Source: Ilumatobacteraceae bacterium
Lineage (GTDB): Bacteria; Actinomycetota; Acidimicrobiia; Acidimicrobiales; Ilumatobacteraceae
DNA: 64,000 nucleotides
Assembly (NCBI GenBank): GCA_033344875.1
Contig: JAWPMO010000001.1
Coordinates: forward strand, 3,187,595 to 3,251,594
Direction: 5' to 3'
Position 1 is the first letter of the stretch. Every line of letters begins with the position of its first letter. The notes below the pieces were generated by a model. The model did no database searches. It had not been told where the DNA came from and saw only the letters and a program-made list of their open reading frames with translations. Shown here piece after piece: positions 24,036-32,793 of the stretch. The position numbers and the translations under genes were made by a program.

Positions 24036-26165
24036 ATGCCCGCCGCCGTGATCGAACCTCCCCGACCATCGGTCGACGACGTCGAACGCGAACTCGCCGA
24101 GCACGTCCGGGCCCTCGCCGGGCCCGACGCCGTGCCGCGCGCCGACCAGGTCGCAGCGGTCGCAGCGGTCGTCGCCGAGCGTCGCCGCACCCTGCTGGTC
24201 GCCCGGACCGGCTTCGGCAAGTCGGCCGTCTACTTCTCGGCCACCCGGATGTTGCGCGACCGCGGCTGGGGTCCGACGGTGGTCGTGTCTCCCCTCCTGG
24301 CCCTGATGCGCGATCAGGTCGCAGCGGCCGAACGGCTCGGTCTCAACGCGGTCACGATCAACTCGTCCAACATCGATGCGTGGGCCGAGATGGAAGAGCA
24401 GATCGGTCGCGACGAGGTCGACCTGCTCCTGATCGCGCCCGAGCGGCTCGCCAACGCCGGGTTCCGTCGACGAGTGTTCGACACGATGCAGACGCGGGCG
24501 TTCGCGCTGGTCTGCGACGAGGCCCACTGCATCTCCGACTGGGGTCACGACTTCCGGCCCGACTACCGCCGCCTGCGCCGATTGTTGGCCGACCTCCCGA
24601 GCTGGACCCCGGTCCTCGCCACCACGGCGACCGCGAACCAGCGGGTCACCGACGACGTGGCGAAGCAACTCGGCGACGACACGCTCGTGCTCCGCACACC
24701 GCTCGACCGAGCGTCGTTGCACCTGTCGGTCGTCGACCTCCCCGACGACGCACACCGGCTCGCCTGGTTGGCCGAAACCCTCGGCGACCTGCCGGGCTCG
24801 GGCATCATCTACTGCCTCACGGTCGACCAGGCCGAGACGGCTGCGGCGTGGTTGCGGTCGCGTGGGCACGAGGTGGCTGCGTACACGGGCTCGGTCGAAC
24901 CCGGCGAGCGGTTGGCGATGGAGTCGGCGCTGCGCGCCAACGAACTCAAAGCGCTCGTGGCCACGTCGGCGCTCGGCATGGGGTTCGACAAGGGTGACCT
25001 GGCGTTCTGCGTCCACCTCGGGCTCCCGCCGTCGCCGGTGGCGTACTACCAGCAGGTCGGTCGTGCCGGCCGCGCCATCGACCGTGCCGAGGTCATCGCG
25101 GTGCCGCGCCCGACCGAAGACGCCGCGGTGTGGAGATGGTTCGAGTCGGTGTCGCTCCCCTCCGAGGAGATCTGCCGCTCGGTCCTCGACCTGCTCGATC
25201 CCGACGCACCGACGTCGGTCGCGGCGATCGAACCGAACGTCAACCTCGGTCGCAGCCGGCTCGGCATCCTGCTCAGCATTCTCGAGGTCGACGGCGCCAT
25301 CACGCGCGCCGGCAACGGCTTCATCCGCACCGACGCCGACTGGCGGTACGACCACGAACTCGTCGACGCGCTCCGCACCCTCCGCCGCGCCGAGTCCGAT
25401 CAGATGCTCGCCTGGGCCGACCTGTCCACCTGCCGGCTCCGGTACCTCCGCGAGGCGCTCGACGACGACACGGCCGACGATTGTGGTCGCTGTGATCGTT
25501 GCACCGATCACTCATGGCAGCGTGAGCCCGACCCGCTGCTGGTCGCGGCCGCGCACGATGCACTGCGCGGTGGCGACATCACCGTCGAACCGCGCCGCCA
25601 GTGGCCGTCGGGGTTGGGCGACCCGAAGGGTCGCATCGCCGTCGACCGTCAGGCCGTACCAGGGCGAGCCCTCGCCCGGCTCGGCGACGGCGGATGGAAC
25701 CCGGTCGTCGAGCGGCTCATCACGGCCGTCGACGCCGGCGGTTCGGCCGAGGTGCCGTCCGAACTGGTCGACGCGATCGCCGCCGTGCTCAAACGGTGGC
25801 CGTGGGCCGAGCGCCCGACCTGGATCTGCCCCGTGCCGTCACGTCGTCGCTCGGCCCTGGTCGGGCACGTCGCCGATGCCCTCGGGTCGCTCGGCAAGCT
25901 GCCCGTTCATCGGGCGCTCGTCGATGCCGATCCCGACGGGCGCGGGTTCCAGTCGGCGCAAGACAACTCGGCGCATCAGGTCACCAACGTGTGGGGCCGG
26001 TTCGAGGTCGATCACGCCGCACTGCCGGCGGCCGACATCTTGGGTGGGCCGGTGCTGCTCGTCGACGACGAGGTCGACAGCCGTTGGACGATGACGGTGG
26101 CCGCCTGGCAGCTCACGGGCGCCGGCACGGCAGCCGTGCTCCCGTTCGCGCTGCGCTCGCGCTGA
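24036..26165 (+). CDS. recQ: RecQ-type DNA helicase with C-terminal phosphoribosyltransferase-like domain
   Basis: 709 residues from ATG 24036. Helicase motifs: I VARTGFGKSAVYF, Ia VVSPLLALMRDQ, II CDEAHCISDWGHDFRPDYRRL (DEAH with the aromatic-rich loop of RecQ), III LATTATAN, V ALGMGFDKGD, VI YYQQVGRAGR. A Cys cluster DCGRCDRC is a partial Zn site. The last 140 residues contain ICPVPSRRRSALVGHVADAL and PVLLVDDEVDSRWT, a ComF/PRTase-like PRPP-binding motif. The HRDC domain is absent. A nucleotide-salvage or signalling link to repair is possible but unproven. Confidence 0.88.
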   Translation: MPAAVIEPPRPSVDDVERELAEHVRALAGPDAVPRADQVAAVAAVVAERRRTLLVARTGFGKSAVYFSATRMLRDRGWGPTVVVSPLLALMRDQVAAAERLGLNAVTINSSNIDAWAEMEEQIGRDEVDLLLIAPERLANAGFRRRVFDTMQTRAFALVCDEAHCISDWGHDFRPDYRRLRRLLADLPSWTPVLATTATANQRVTDDVAKQLGDDTLVLRTPLDRASLHLSVVDLPDDAHRLAWLAETLGDLPGSGIIYCLTVDQAETAAAWLRSRGHEVAAYTGSVEPGERLAMESALRANELKALVATSALGMGFDKGDLAFCVHLGLPPSPVAYYQQVGRAGRAIDRAEVIAVPRPTEDAAVWRWFESVSLPSEEICRSVLDLLDPDAPTSVAAIEPNVNLGRSRLGILLSILEVDGAITRAGNGFIRTDADWRYDHELVDALRTLRRAESDQMLAWADLSTCRLRYLREALDDDTADDCGRCDRCTDHSWQREPDPLLVAAAHDALRGGDITVEPRRQWPSGLGDPKGRIAVDRQAVPGRALARLGDGGWNPVVERLITAVDAGGSAEVPSELVDAIAAVLKRWPWAERPTWICPVPSRRRSALVGHVADALGSLGKLPVHRALVDADPDGRGFQSAQDNSAHQVTNVWGRFEVDHAALPAADILGGPVLLVDDEVDSRWTMTVAAWQLTGAGTAAVLPFALRSR

Positions 26166-26219
26166 CGACTCGCGGCGCGATCGGCCGACCGTCGGCCGTA
26201 CATCGCTCCAACCCGGCTG

Positions 26220-27611
26220 TCAGCGGCGCTCGAGCTGAGCGATCACCTCGGCATCGGAGTCGAGCAGGTACGGGACTCCCAGCGGGTTGATCGCCGTCGC
26301 CGTCGCCAGTTCGGCCCTCGCCGCGTCGTCGTCTCCCAACGCGTGGTGGATGAGCGCCGAACGGACGTGCAGCTCCGGATCGCGGATCCCGAGCACGCTC
26401 GCGCGCTCGATCGCGTCGGCCGCTTCAGCGAAGTTCCCGGTGCGATAGAGCGCCCAGGCGTGTGCCTCGTGGAGCTCGAAGAAGGGCCGGTCGGCGACGG
26501 CCTCTTCGGCTTGGCGGAGCGCGACGGCCGGGTCGCCGTGATCGGCTTCGAAGAAGATCAGCCCAGCGTCGGGCTGCACACCGTTCGACCGATCGATCGC
26601 GATCTGCTCCCTGGCCCGGTCGTACCAGGTCTCGGCCGCTTCGGATCGCCCCTCGCCGTCGAGGAACTCGCCGAACTCGATCATGAAGTCGGCGAGCGGT
26701 GTCCGTTCGACGAGCAGTTCGTAGTTGGCGATGGCGGTCTCGATCTGCCCGGCCTGACCGAGGGCATGCGCCTTTCCGGAGAGTGCGCTGATGTCGTCGG
26801 GTGACGCCTCGAGCGCGTCGAGGAAGTAGCCGAGCGCCGAGTTCGGATCGCCGCCGCCGAGTTCCATCTCACCGATCTGGAACAGGGCGAACGCCCGGTC
26901 GTCGCCCGTGAACGCTTCGTCGAGCGCACGCTCCATCAGACGTCGCGCCTCGTCGTCGTCGCCCGTCAGCTCGGCAACGTAGGCGGCTCGTGTGATCGAG
27001 GCGATGTCGGGCACGAGTTCACCCATGCGGGCGACCGACTCGAACCCGTCGTCGTAGTCGCCCAACTGGATCTGGGCGTCGCTCAACACGCCCCACAACG
27101 TCGCGTTGGCGGGGTTGATCTCCAGGCCGGTCAGCGCGTGGCGCTCAGCGGTCGGGAAGTCGTGGCGGGCAGCGGCGACGGCCGCCAAGCCGGCGTACGC
27201 CAGGAAGTTGTCGTCGTCGTTCACCTCGAGCGAGTCGCCGAGCACCTGATCGGCCCGTGCGTAGCGGGTGGGATCGCCGGTGATCCGCGCGTGATCGACG
27301 TACGCGATCCCGAGCGTGGCCAACGCCACGTCGTCGTTCGGGAACGCCACGATGCGCGCTTCGAGCTGCGTCACCGTCTCGGCGATCGATCCGGCGCCGA
27401 GCCGACCCGTCATGCCACTCACGCGAGCGTCGACCGCGGGCGTCGCTGCCGGGGCGGGCGGGTCGTCTCTTCGGAGTCCGAAGGCTCCCGCCGCGACGAT
27501 CGCGACACCGAGCACCGCACCGACGGCGATCACCGGCAGGCGACGGGACCGCGATGGCGCCTCGTTCGATTCGGGGGTGGGAGCCGAACGCTCCATCGTC
27601 GACGTGTTCAT
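26220..27611 (-). CDS. Membrane-anchored TPR protein
   Basis: 463 residues from ATG 27611 (Shine-Dalgarno GAGGAACGAAG). A single N-terminal helix (PVIAVGAVLGVAIVAAGAFGL, about 25-45) is followed by many 34-residue helical repeats (for example ALATLGIAYVDHARITGDPTRYARADQVLG), i.e. TPR units predicted to lie outside the membrane. It is downstream of and co-oriented with the large DUF4331 gene, a pairing consistent with a shared secreted function. The binding partner is unknown. Confidence 0.8.
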   Translation of the reverse strand: MNTSTMERSAPTPESNEAPSRSRRLPVIAVGAVLGVAIVAAGAFGLRRDDPPAPAATPAVDARVSGMTGRLGAGSIAETVTQLEARIVAFPNDDVALATLGIAYVDHARITGDPTRYARADQVLGDSLEVNDDDNFLAYAGLAAVAAARHDFPTAERHALTGLEINPANATLWGVLSDAQIQLGDYDDGFESVARMGELVPDIASITRAAYVAELTGDDDEARRLMERALDEAFTGDDRAFALFQIGEMELGGGDPNSALGYFLDALEASPDDISALSGKAHALGQAGQIETAIANYELLVERTPLADFMIEFGEFLDGEGRSEAAETWYDRAREQIAIDRSNGVQPDAGLIFFEADHGDPAVALRQAEEAVADRPFFELHEAHAWALYRTGNFAEAADAIERASVLGIRDPELHVRSALIHHALGDDDAARAELATATAINPLGVPYLLDSDAEVIAQLERR

Positions 27612-27679
27612 CTTCGTTCCTCGTTCGTTGCTGGGATGTCGTACTGGTTCGCAGACCCGGCTGGTGCGCCGGGGTGGGG

Positions 27680-27714
27680 CGGCGGCCGCCCACGTCGAAC
27701 GTGAGCGGCCGCCG
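27680..27714 (-). terminator. Strong hairpin after the DUF4331 gene
   Basis: GGCGGCCGC (27681-27689) pairs with GCGGCCGCC (27705-27713). An inner CACGT/ACGTG stem follows one mismatch, and the loop is CGA. It lies about 10 nt downstream of the DUF4331 stop on the minus strand. There is no T-tract, so it may be a pause/processing hairpin rather than a classic intrinsic terminator. Confidence 0.45.
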
Positions 27715-27724
27715 TCAACCGGAT

Positions 27725-30358
27725 TCAGCTGACGCCGAGACCCGGGAAGTACCCGACGAGATCGACCACGAGGTCGGCCGGGTTCTTGAGGAAGATGCAG
27801 ACCTTGCCGCCCTCGCCGATGTTGGCGGCCACCAGGTTGGCGGTCGACTGACCTTCACCCCGGTAGTTGCCGTTCGACGCGGTCGGCTGCTGCACGCCAC
27901 ACGGCCACACCGTGATGAACCCCACACTCGACTCGTTGGTCGTCGTGATGTTCAAGAAGGCGGCCGAGGTGCCGGCGGGGACGGCGGCGTCGCCGACTCC
28001 CGTGACCTGGACCTCGACGACCTGGCCGTCCTGCGGCTGCGAGCCGCTGTACCCGACCTGACCGAACTCTTCGCGGGTCTCGAGGATCCGCTCGGGACCG
28101 GCCGGCGTGTACTGCGAGTCCGCCGGGAGCACACCCATGAGGTCGACGATGAGGTCCGTGCCCGAGAGCGTGTACAGGCACACCGTGCCCTCGTCGCTCA
28201 GCTGCGCCACCGCAAGGTTCGGGATGACGGCGCCCGGCTCGTAGTTGAGCGTCGAAGCGGTGGGCGGGTTGCCCTCACAGTCCCAGACGGTGACGAAGCC
28301 CGGAGCGGTCGAATCGGTCGACGTCACGTTGAGGAACGCTGCCGTGGCACCGTCCTCGACCTGATCGCTCGATCCGACATCGACGACGATCGTCGCGCCT
28401 GCTGCCGGCTGGCTGCCGGAGTAGCCGGTCTGACCGAACTCCTCGCGGGTCTCGAGGATCCGCTCGGGGGTCACCGGGGTGACACCCGACGTCGACGGGA
28501 CGTAGCCACCGATGTCGGCCACGAGGTGGCTGGCGGCCAGCGTGTACAGGCAGATGGTGCCGGCATCGCTGATCCCCACGAGCGTGAGATTCGAGGTACC
28601 ACCGGTGATCTCGAGCGAGTTCACGTTCGAGGCCGTCGGCTGGTCGTCGTCACAGTCGAATGCCGTGACGAACGTCGGACCTTCGTTCTCCGTCACGGTG
28701 ACGTTGACCGCCACTGCTTGGGCGTCGTCCGGCACGAGCGAGCTGCCCACGCCGGTGACCTTGACCTCGACCACGTCGCCGGCTCCCGGCTTGTCGCCGA
28801 TGAAGCCGATCTGGCCGGCCTGCGAACGAGTCTCGAGGACACGGTCGGGCGACACGGTCACGAACTCGCTGGCCCGCGGCGGTCGCTCGGTCCCGTTGTT
28901 GACGCTGTCGTTGTGCGGCAGCGCCAGGTACGGGAACGTCGAGCGGAACTCACGGTCGTTGCGGTCGACAGCGTCGCCGGCGGCGAGCGCTGCCACGAGC
29001 TGGCCCGATTGTGCGGCGCCTTCGACGGTCTGGATCGCGATGTCGACGACGTCGTCACCGAGTCGGCGACCGTTCGGGAACCCGTCGAACTGCTCGGCGA
29101 AGAGGCCGAGACGATTCGGGTTGGCCGACGGAGCGATGCTCATGTTCAGCCGCAACTGTTCGGACGGCCGCAATGTCGTCGTGGTGTTCGCGACGGCGTT
29201 CAAGTTGTGGCCGTTCAGGTCGACGGGCAACACCACGTCGGGATCGCCACCGAGACCGGCATTCGCGACGCTGACGCCCTGCAGGAAGATCTCCTGGAGG
29301 TCGTAGCGGGGACCCTCGGGGGCCGGAACACCGTAGATCGACTCGATCAACTCGGGGAGGATCGGGTTGGTGACCGCGTCGACCGCGGCTGCCACCGACG
29401 CATCGTCGGCCGGGGCGAGCCCGTTGAACGCATCCTTGAGCGCGAGCGGCAGGACGACCTCGTTGACGAGCGGATTGCCGAGTCGCGACACCTGCGTGTA
29501 CTCGACGGCGCCCTGTGCGGAACCGTCGGCGTTGCGGACGCTGCGCCGGTCGGTCGTGCTCCAGATGCCGATCACGGGGTTCGCGTCCGGCGCGCCGGCC
29601 GCGGCCAGCAGCGTCTTGGGAACCTGGATCGCCACGGAGTTGACGTTGTAGCCGGCGAGCGTGTCTTCACCGACCTCGGAGAGGTCGCCACCGTAGAGGA
29701 GGTCGAACACCCGGAGGTCGAGGAAGAACGGATCGTCGGCCTGTCCCGCGTACGTCTGTCCCTCTCCGCTGAACAGGTCATAGGTCGCCTGCTCCATGAG
29801 CGGGGCGTAGTCGGGGATCGACCCGGGCCCGGTGAGCGATGGTGCGGCGCGGACGTCGTCGAGCAGCGTGGTGCTGACGTCGGCGACGCCGGGAGCCGAG
29901 ATCGTCTGGATCAGGTCGTACGTCTGGAAGTAGAGCAGGTTCTCGTCATCGAGCGACGTGACGGGCCCGTTGTTGTAGAGGAACGTCGAACCGTCGTACT
30001 GCGTGGTGAACTCCCACGTGTACGTGATGTCCTCCAATGCGTCGCCGTCGTTGTCGATCTTGATGTTGTATCGGGTGTCCTCGGCCCACGGATAGAAGTT
30101 CGGGCCGCCGTTCGGTTCCTCGAACGGGATCCAGTTGGAGATCAACGTCACGGTGTCGGTGTCGTCGGGGCTCACGAACGCGTAGACGTCGGTGTTGTCA
30201 GCGCGTGGGTCGCCGGCGATCAGTGGTGCTTCTCGGTGGCTGGATGCCGTCGTGCCGCCGGGGCCTCCGACGGCGATGGCGCCACCGACCAGGGCGAGCG
30301 CTGCGCCGATCACGGCACCCCGCTTTCCCGTTCGGGCGGATGGTCGGGTGAGTTGCAT
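27725..30358 (-). CDS. Secreted DUF4331 protein with three tandem C-terminal repeats
   Basis: 877 residues from ATG 30358 with Shine-Dalgarno GAGGAGGAACC. A signal peptide precedes the DUF4331 hallmark SSHREAPLIAGDPRADNTDVYAFVSPDD; that domain continues to about residue 500. Three repeats of about 120 residues follow, each opening with PxRxLETRxxxGQxG(Y/F)xGxxP and ending with a (V/D)LxGYxP-like strand. They resemble a bacterial secreted beta-sandwich; a single copy forms the protein at 56.9 kb. The repeats probably mediate surface or extracellular binding. The biochemical role of DUF4331 is unknown. Confidence 0.85.
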   Translation of the reverse strand: MQLTRPSARTGKRGAVIGAALALVGGAIAVGGPGGTTASSHREAPLIAGDPRADNTDVYAFVSPDDTDTVTLISNWIPFEEPNGGPNFYPWAEDTRYNIKIDNDGDALEDITYTWEFTTQYDGSTFLYNNGPVTSLDDENLLYFQTYDLIQTISAPGVADVSTTLLDDVRAAPSLTGPGSIPDYAPLMEQATYDLFSGEGQTYAGQADDPFFLDLRVFDLLYGGDLSEVGEDTLAGYNVNSVAIQVPKTLLAAAGAPDANPVIGIWSTTDRRSVRNADGSAQGAVEYTQVSRLGNPLVNEVVLPLALKDAFNGLAPADDASVAAAVDAVTNPILPELIESIYGVPAPEGPRYDLQEIFLQGVSVANAGLGGDPDVVLPVDLNGHNLNAVANTTTTLRPSEQLRLNMSIAPSANPNRLGLFAEQFDGFPNGRRLGDDVVDIAIQTVEGAAQSGQLVAALAAGDAVDRNDREFRSTFPYLALPHNDSVNNGTERPPRASEFVTVSPDRVLETRSQAGQIGFIGDKPGAGDVVEVKVTGVGSSLVPDDAQAVAVNVTVTENEGPTFVTAFDCDDDQPTASNVNSLEITGGTSNLTLVGISDAGTICLYTLAASHLVADIGGYVPSTSGVTPVTPERILETREEFGQTGYSGSQPAAGATIVVDVGSSDQVEDGATAAFLNVTSTDSTAPGFVTVWDCEGNPPTASTLNYEPGAVIPNLAVAQLSDEGTVCLYTLSGTDLIVDLMGVLPADSQYTPAGPERILETREEFGQVGYSGSQPQDGQVVEVQVTGVGDAAVPAGTSAAFLNITTTNESSVGFITVWPCGVQQPTASNGNYRGEGQSTANLVAANIGEGGKVCIFLKNPADLVVDLVGYFPGLGVS

Positions 30359-30439
30359 GGTTCCTCCTCGGGTGGCGGGCACCGAGGTGCCTGCCGTTGT
30401 CTGCGACCACAGGAGGGTTCCCGTGAGCCGTCGAACCGC

Positions 30440-30471
30440 GACCAGCGGAGCACGAACGTGCTTCGCTGGTC
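30440..30471. promoter_or_regulatory. Near-perfect 32-bp palindrome upstream of DUF4331 gene
   Basis: GACCAGCGGAGCACG pairs with CGTGCTTCGCTGGTC across a 2-nt centre, 15 bp with one G.T. It is about 80 nt upstream of ATG 30358, in the leader or promoter of the DUF4331 gene. It could be a dimeric repressor operator or, in RNA, a leader hairpin. Confidence 0.4.
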
Positions 30472-30642
30472 ACCTCTTGTTCGGACTGCCAACGGGAACG
30501 GATTGCCGGTTTCGAGATTCCCGCCGAGAACGTGGGCGGATCGCAGCCGCCCCCACCCGTCGTCGCCGGGCGGGCGCGATGACCGCTCCGGCTCGACCGT
30601 GCCGAGAGCCGGAGCCGGGAGCAAGGTGCCGAAAACGACGAA

Positions 30643-30666
30643 ACGGGACGCCTTTCGGCGTCCCGT
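30643..30666 (-). terminator. Original tRNA-Ile terminator, displaced by the element
   Basis: A 10-bp stem (ACGGGACGCC / GGCGTCCCGT) with loop TTTC, followed on the minus strand by TTTCGTCGTTTT. It lies 2 nt beyond the att repeat, which matches the 3' end of tRNA-Ile. Before integration this would have ended the tRNA transcript. Confidence 0.6.
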
Positions 30667-30668
30667 CG

Positions 30669-30718
30669 TGGTGGGGCTAACAAGAATCGAACTTGTGACC
30701 TCTGCCTTATCAGGGCAG
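30669..30718 (-). repeat. attL: 50-bp duplicate of tRNA-Ile 3' part
   Basis: These 50 bp are identical to 44080-44129, which is the 3' part of tRNA-Ile(GAT) from the anticodon stem to the CCA end. The copy here lacks the 5' half of a tRNA, so it is the remnant left at the far end after site-specific integration. Confidence 0.92.
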
Positions 30719-30820
30719 ATCACAGGTGTCCGTGGTTGTGCACTGTTGTTCGTTTATACCATTTGAACTGGTGTTTTGTGATCGAGAGTGTTGGCTCATG
30801 TCGGCTCGTGTTGCGTGGTC

Positions 30821-30841
30821 CGCGGACCTGACGCGGACCTG
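30821..30841 (+). repeat. Left copy of 21-bp integrase-arm-like repeat
   Basis: Two overlapping CGCGGACCTG units at 11-bp spacing. An identical 21-bp copy lies at 44002-44022 near the other end, same orientation. The position (just inside both ends, flanking the integrase start here) fits arm-type integrase sites. Note it overlaps the integrase promoter region, so it might also allow autoregulation. Confidence 0.5.
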
Positions 30842-30859
30842 GAGGGCTAGAATCGGAGT

Positions 30860-31972
30860 GTGGCGTCGATCCGAACGAAGCGATTGGGCAACGGAAGAGC
30901 GGCCTATCTCGTTCGCTTTCGCGCAGTCGACGGCAAGGAGCGATCCAAGCAGTTCTCCCGCCGACGCGATGCCGAGCACTTCGCCCACGTGATCGAGATC
31001 GACCGGATGCAGGGTTCGTTCGTCGACCCGCGGCTCGGCAAGCTCACCGTGGAGAAGTGGTACGAGCAGTGGTGGCCGACGGTCACGAATCTCCGGCCGA
31101 GCACGCGCGCTCGCAACGAGATCGCGATGCGGACCCACGTGTTGCCGACATTCGCGACGGTGCCGCTGGCGCGCGTCGATCGAACGAGCTTGCGCGAATG
31201 GGTCGCACACATGGCCGACGAGGGCGGTCTGGCGCCGGCGACTGTGGCCAAAAACGTTCAGGTGTTCAACAAGCTGATGCGCGCCGCCGTCGAGGACCGG
31301 TTGATCTCCGCCAACCCGCTCGAACGTCTACCGCTCCCCCGAATCGAACGCGAGGAGATGCGATTCCTCGCGCCGGCCGAACTGGCAAGACTCGCGGACA
31401 CGATCGATCCCCGGTACCGAAGCTTCGTGATCCTTGCGGGTTACAGCGGTCTGAGGCTCGGCGAGTTGCTGGCTCTCCGGTGGGCTCACATCGACGTTCG
31501 GCGCCGGCAGATTCAGGTGAGTGAGACCTTGTCGGCGGTCGGAGGTCAGATCAGCTTCGGCCCGCCAAAGACCAAAGCCGCGATCCGAACAGTGGGTGTC
31601 CCCGGCTTTGTGATCGAGGAGATGCTGAGCGTCGGCGACCCTGCGGCCGGCCCCAACCGCCTCGTCTTCGCCTCGCCCGAGGGCCACCCCATCCGACCGA
31701 CACTGTTTCGTCGACGGTTCTGGAATCCAGCGGTCGAGGCCGCCGGTCTCGCACCGCTGCGAATCCACGACCTTCGCCACACGGCAGTCGCACTCTGGAT
31801 CGCCGCCGGAGGACATCCCAAGCAGATCGCCGCGCGAGCTGGTCACACCAGCGTCTCGGTCGTGCTCGACCGCTACGGTCACCTACTCCCGAACCACGAG
31901 GACGCGTTCATGCAAGCCCTCGAGAACCTCGGTGCCGCAACCACAGCCGAACCCCAAGACGAGTCGGATTAG
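30860..31972 (+). CDS. int: Tyrosine recombinase (integrase)
   Basis: 370 residues from GTG 30860. An N-terminal AP2-like arm-binding segment (MASIRTKRLGNGRAAYLVRFR) is followed by a SAM-like core-binding domain (WYEQWWPTV...). The catalytic domain has Arg in GYSGLRLGELLALRW, Lys in PPKTKAAIRTV, the HxxR box IHDLRHTAVALWIAAG, His in ARAGHTSVSV and the nucleophilic Tyr in LDRYGHLLP. It cuts and joins the 50-bp att sites in tRNA-Ile. It starts 140 bp from attL, the usual integrase position. Confidence 0.95.
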   Translation: MASIRTKRLGNGRAAYLVRFRAVDGKERSKQFSRRRDAEHFAHVIEIDRMQGSFVDPRLGKLTVEKWYEQWWPTVTNLRPSTRARNEIAMRTHVLPTFATVPLARVDRTSLREWVAHMADEGGLAPATVAKNVQVFNKLMRAAVEDRLISANPLERLPLPRIEREEMRFLAPAELARLADTIDPRYRSFVILAGYSGLRLGELLALRWAHIDVRRRQIQVSETLSAVGGQISFGPPKTKAAIRTVGVPGFVIEEMLSVGDPAAGPNRLVFASPEGHPIRPTLFRRRFWNPAVEAAGLAPLRIHDLRHTAVALWIAAGGHPKQIAARAGHTSVSVVLDRYGHLLPNHEDAFMQALENLGAATTAEPQDESD

Positions 31973-32050
31973 CCGCGACCGCTACGTCGATGCTGCCATG
32001 CCGCGTTGTTGAACGGCATTCTTGCCCTCGTTGGAGAAGGTGGGCGAAGT

Positions 32051-32056
32051 TACACT
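32051..32056 (+). promoter_or_regulatory. Candidate -10 for the toxin-antitoxin pair
   Basis: TACACT stands 38 nt before ATG 32095 in the short gap after the integrase. A good -35 is not obvious (TCGTTG at 17 nt spacing). Support is modest. Confidence 0.25.
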
Positions 32057-32094
32057 CGCGTCATCCGATAGGCGCCGAGGAGGAGGGCACGGCA

Positions 32095-32793
32095 ATGGCA
32101 CCATCAAGACATCCGGGTCCGTCTGACCTCGTGCTCCAATCGCTGCGTCATCCGCGAGGCCGCTATCCGGCGGATCGAGCAGCTCAGCTCTCGGGCATCC
32201 CTCGATCGACTCTGTATGACTGGCAACGAAACTCGGTCTACGTGCCCGATTTTGCTGGTGGCAGTCCAATGGCCTGGTCCTACCGAGATCTCGTGTTCGT
32301 CAGAGTGCTCGCATGGCTGCGCAACGACGTCAAGACGCCGCGCCCAGCCGCTGCCGAGCGTGTTAGCAGGCTCAAGCGACACATTAGCGCTGGTAAGCCA
32401 GTGACGATCCTGCACGCTGATCGAGACACGCTGGCCGCAGACGGCGACGTGAGCGCTCCCCTGGAAGGCCGGAGCCGGCTCTTCGCCGACCTCCTGCAGA
32501 CGTTCGACCTGACCGCTGCTGTCGAGGACTTCGGCCGAAGCGCAAGGTTGTGGGGTCCGAACCTCGTCACGCCGAGCACCCACACCTACATCTCTCCGTG
32601 GGTCCTCGGTGGCGATCCGTGCGTCGAGCGAACGCGCATCCCCTCGGCATCGATCTACTCGTTGCGAACCGAGCGCGGCCTTGACATAGCGGAGATCGTG
32701 AATCTCTACCCTGGCCTCGACGAGTCCGCCGCCGAGGACGCGTTCGAGTTGGAGACACGTCTTCGTGGTGCGCACGAGCTCGAAGCAGCCTGA
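32095..32793 (+). CDS. HTH-DUF433 antitoxin-like protein
   Basis: 232 residues from ATG 32095, preceded by GGAGGAGGG. The N-terminal 75 residues resemble a MerR-type HTH (YPADRAAQLSGIPRSTLYDW and FVRVLAWLR). The C-terminal part is a DUF433 domain (GDPCVERTRIPSASIYSL, then GLDIAEIVNLYPGLDESAAEDAF). DUF433 proteins are antitoxins paired with PIN-like toxins. The toxin gene overlaps its 3' end by 29 bp. It likely binds its own promoter and neutralises the toxin; near an integrase this may stabilise the element. Confidence 0.78.
   Translation: MAPSRHPGPSDLVLQSLRHPRGRYPADRAAQLSGIPRSTLYDWQRNSVYVPDFAGGSPMAWSYRDLVFVRVLAWLRNDVKTPRPAAAERVSRLKRHISAGKPVTILHADRDTLAADGDVSAPLEGRSRLFADLLQTFDLTAAVEDFGRSARLWGPNLVTPSTHTYISPWVLGGDPCVERTRIPSASIYSLRTERGLDIAEIVNLYPGLDESAAEDAFELETRLRGAHELEAA

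Noticed and set aside
27554-30766. A 1,070-codon plus-strand ORF across the DUF4331 gene
   Set aside because: Composition is Arg/Asp/Val-rich antisense of a real gene; no motif, and the minus frame has a signal peptide and known domain.
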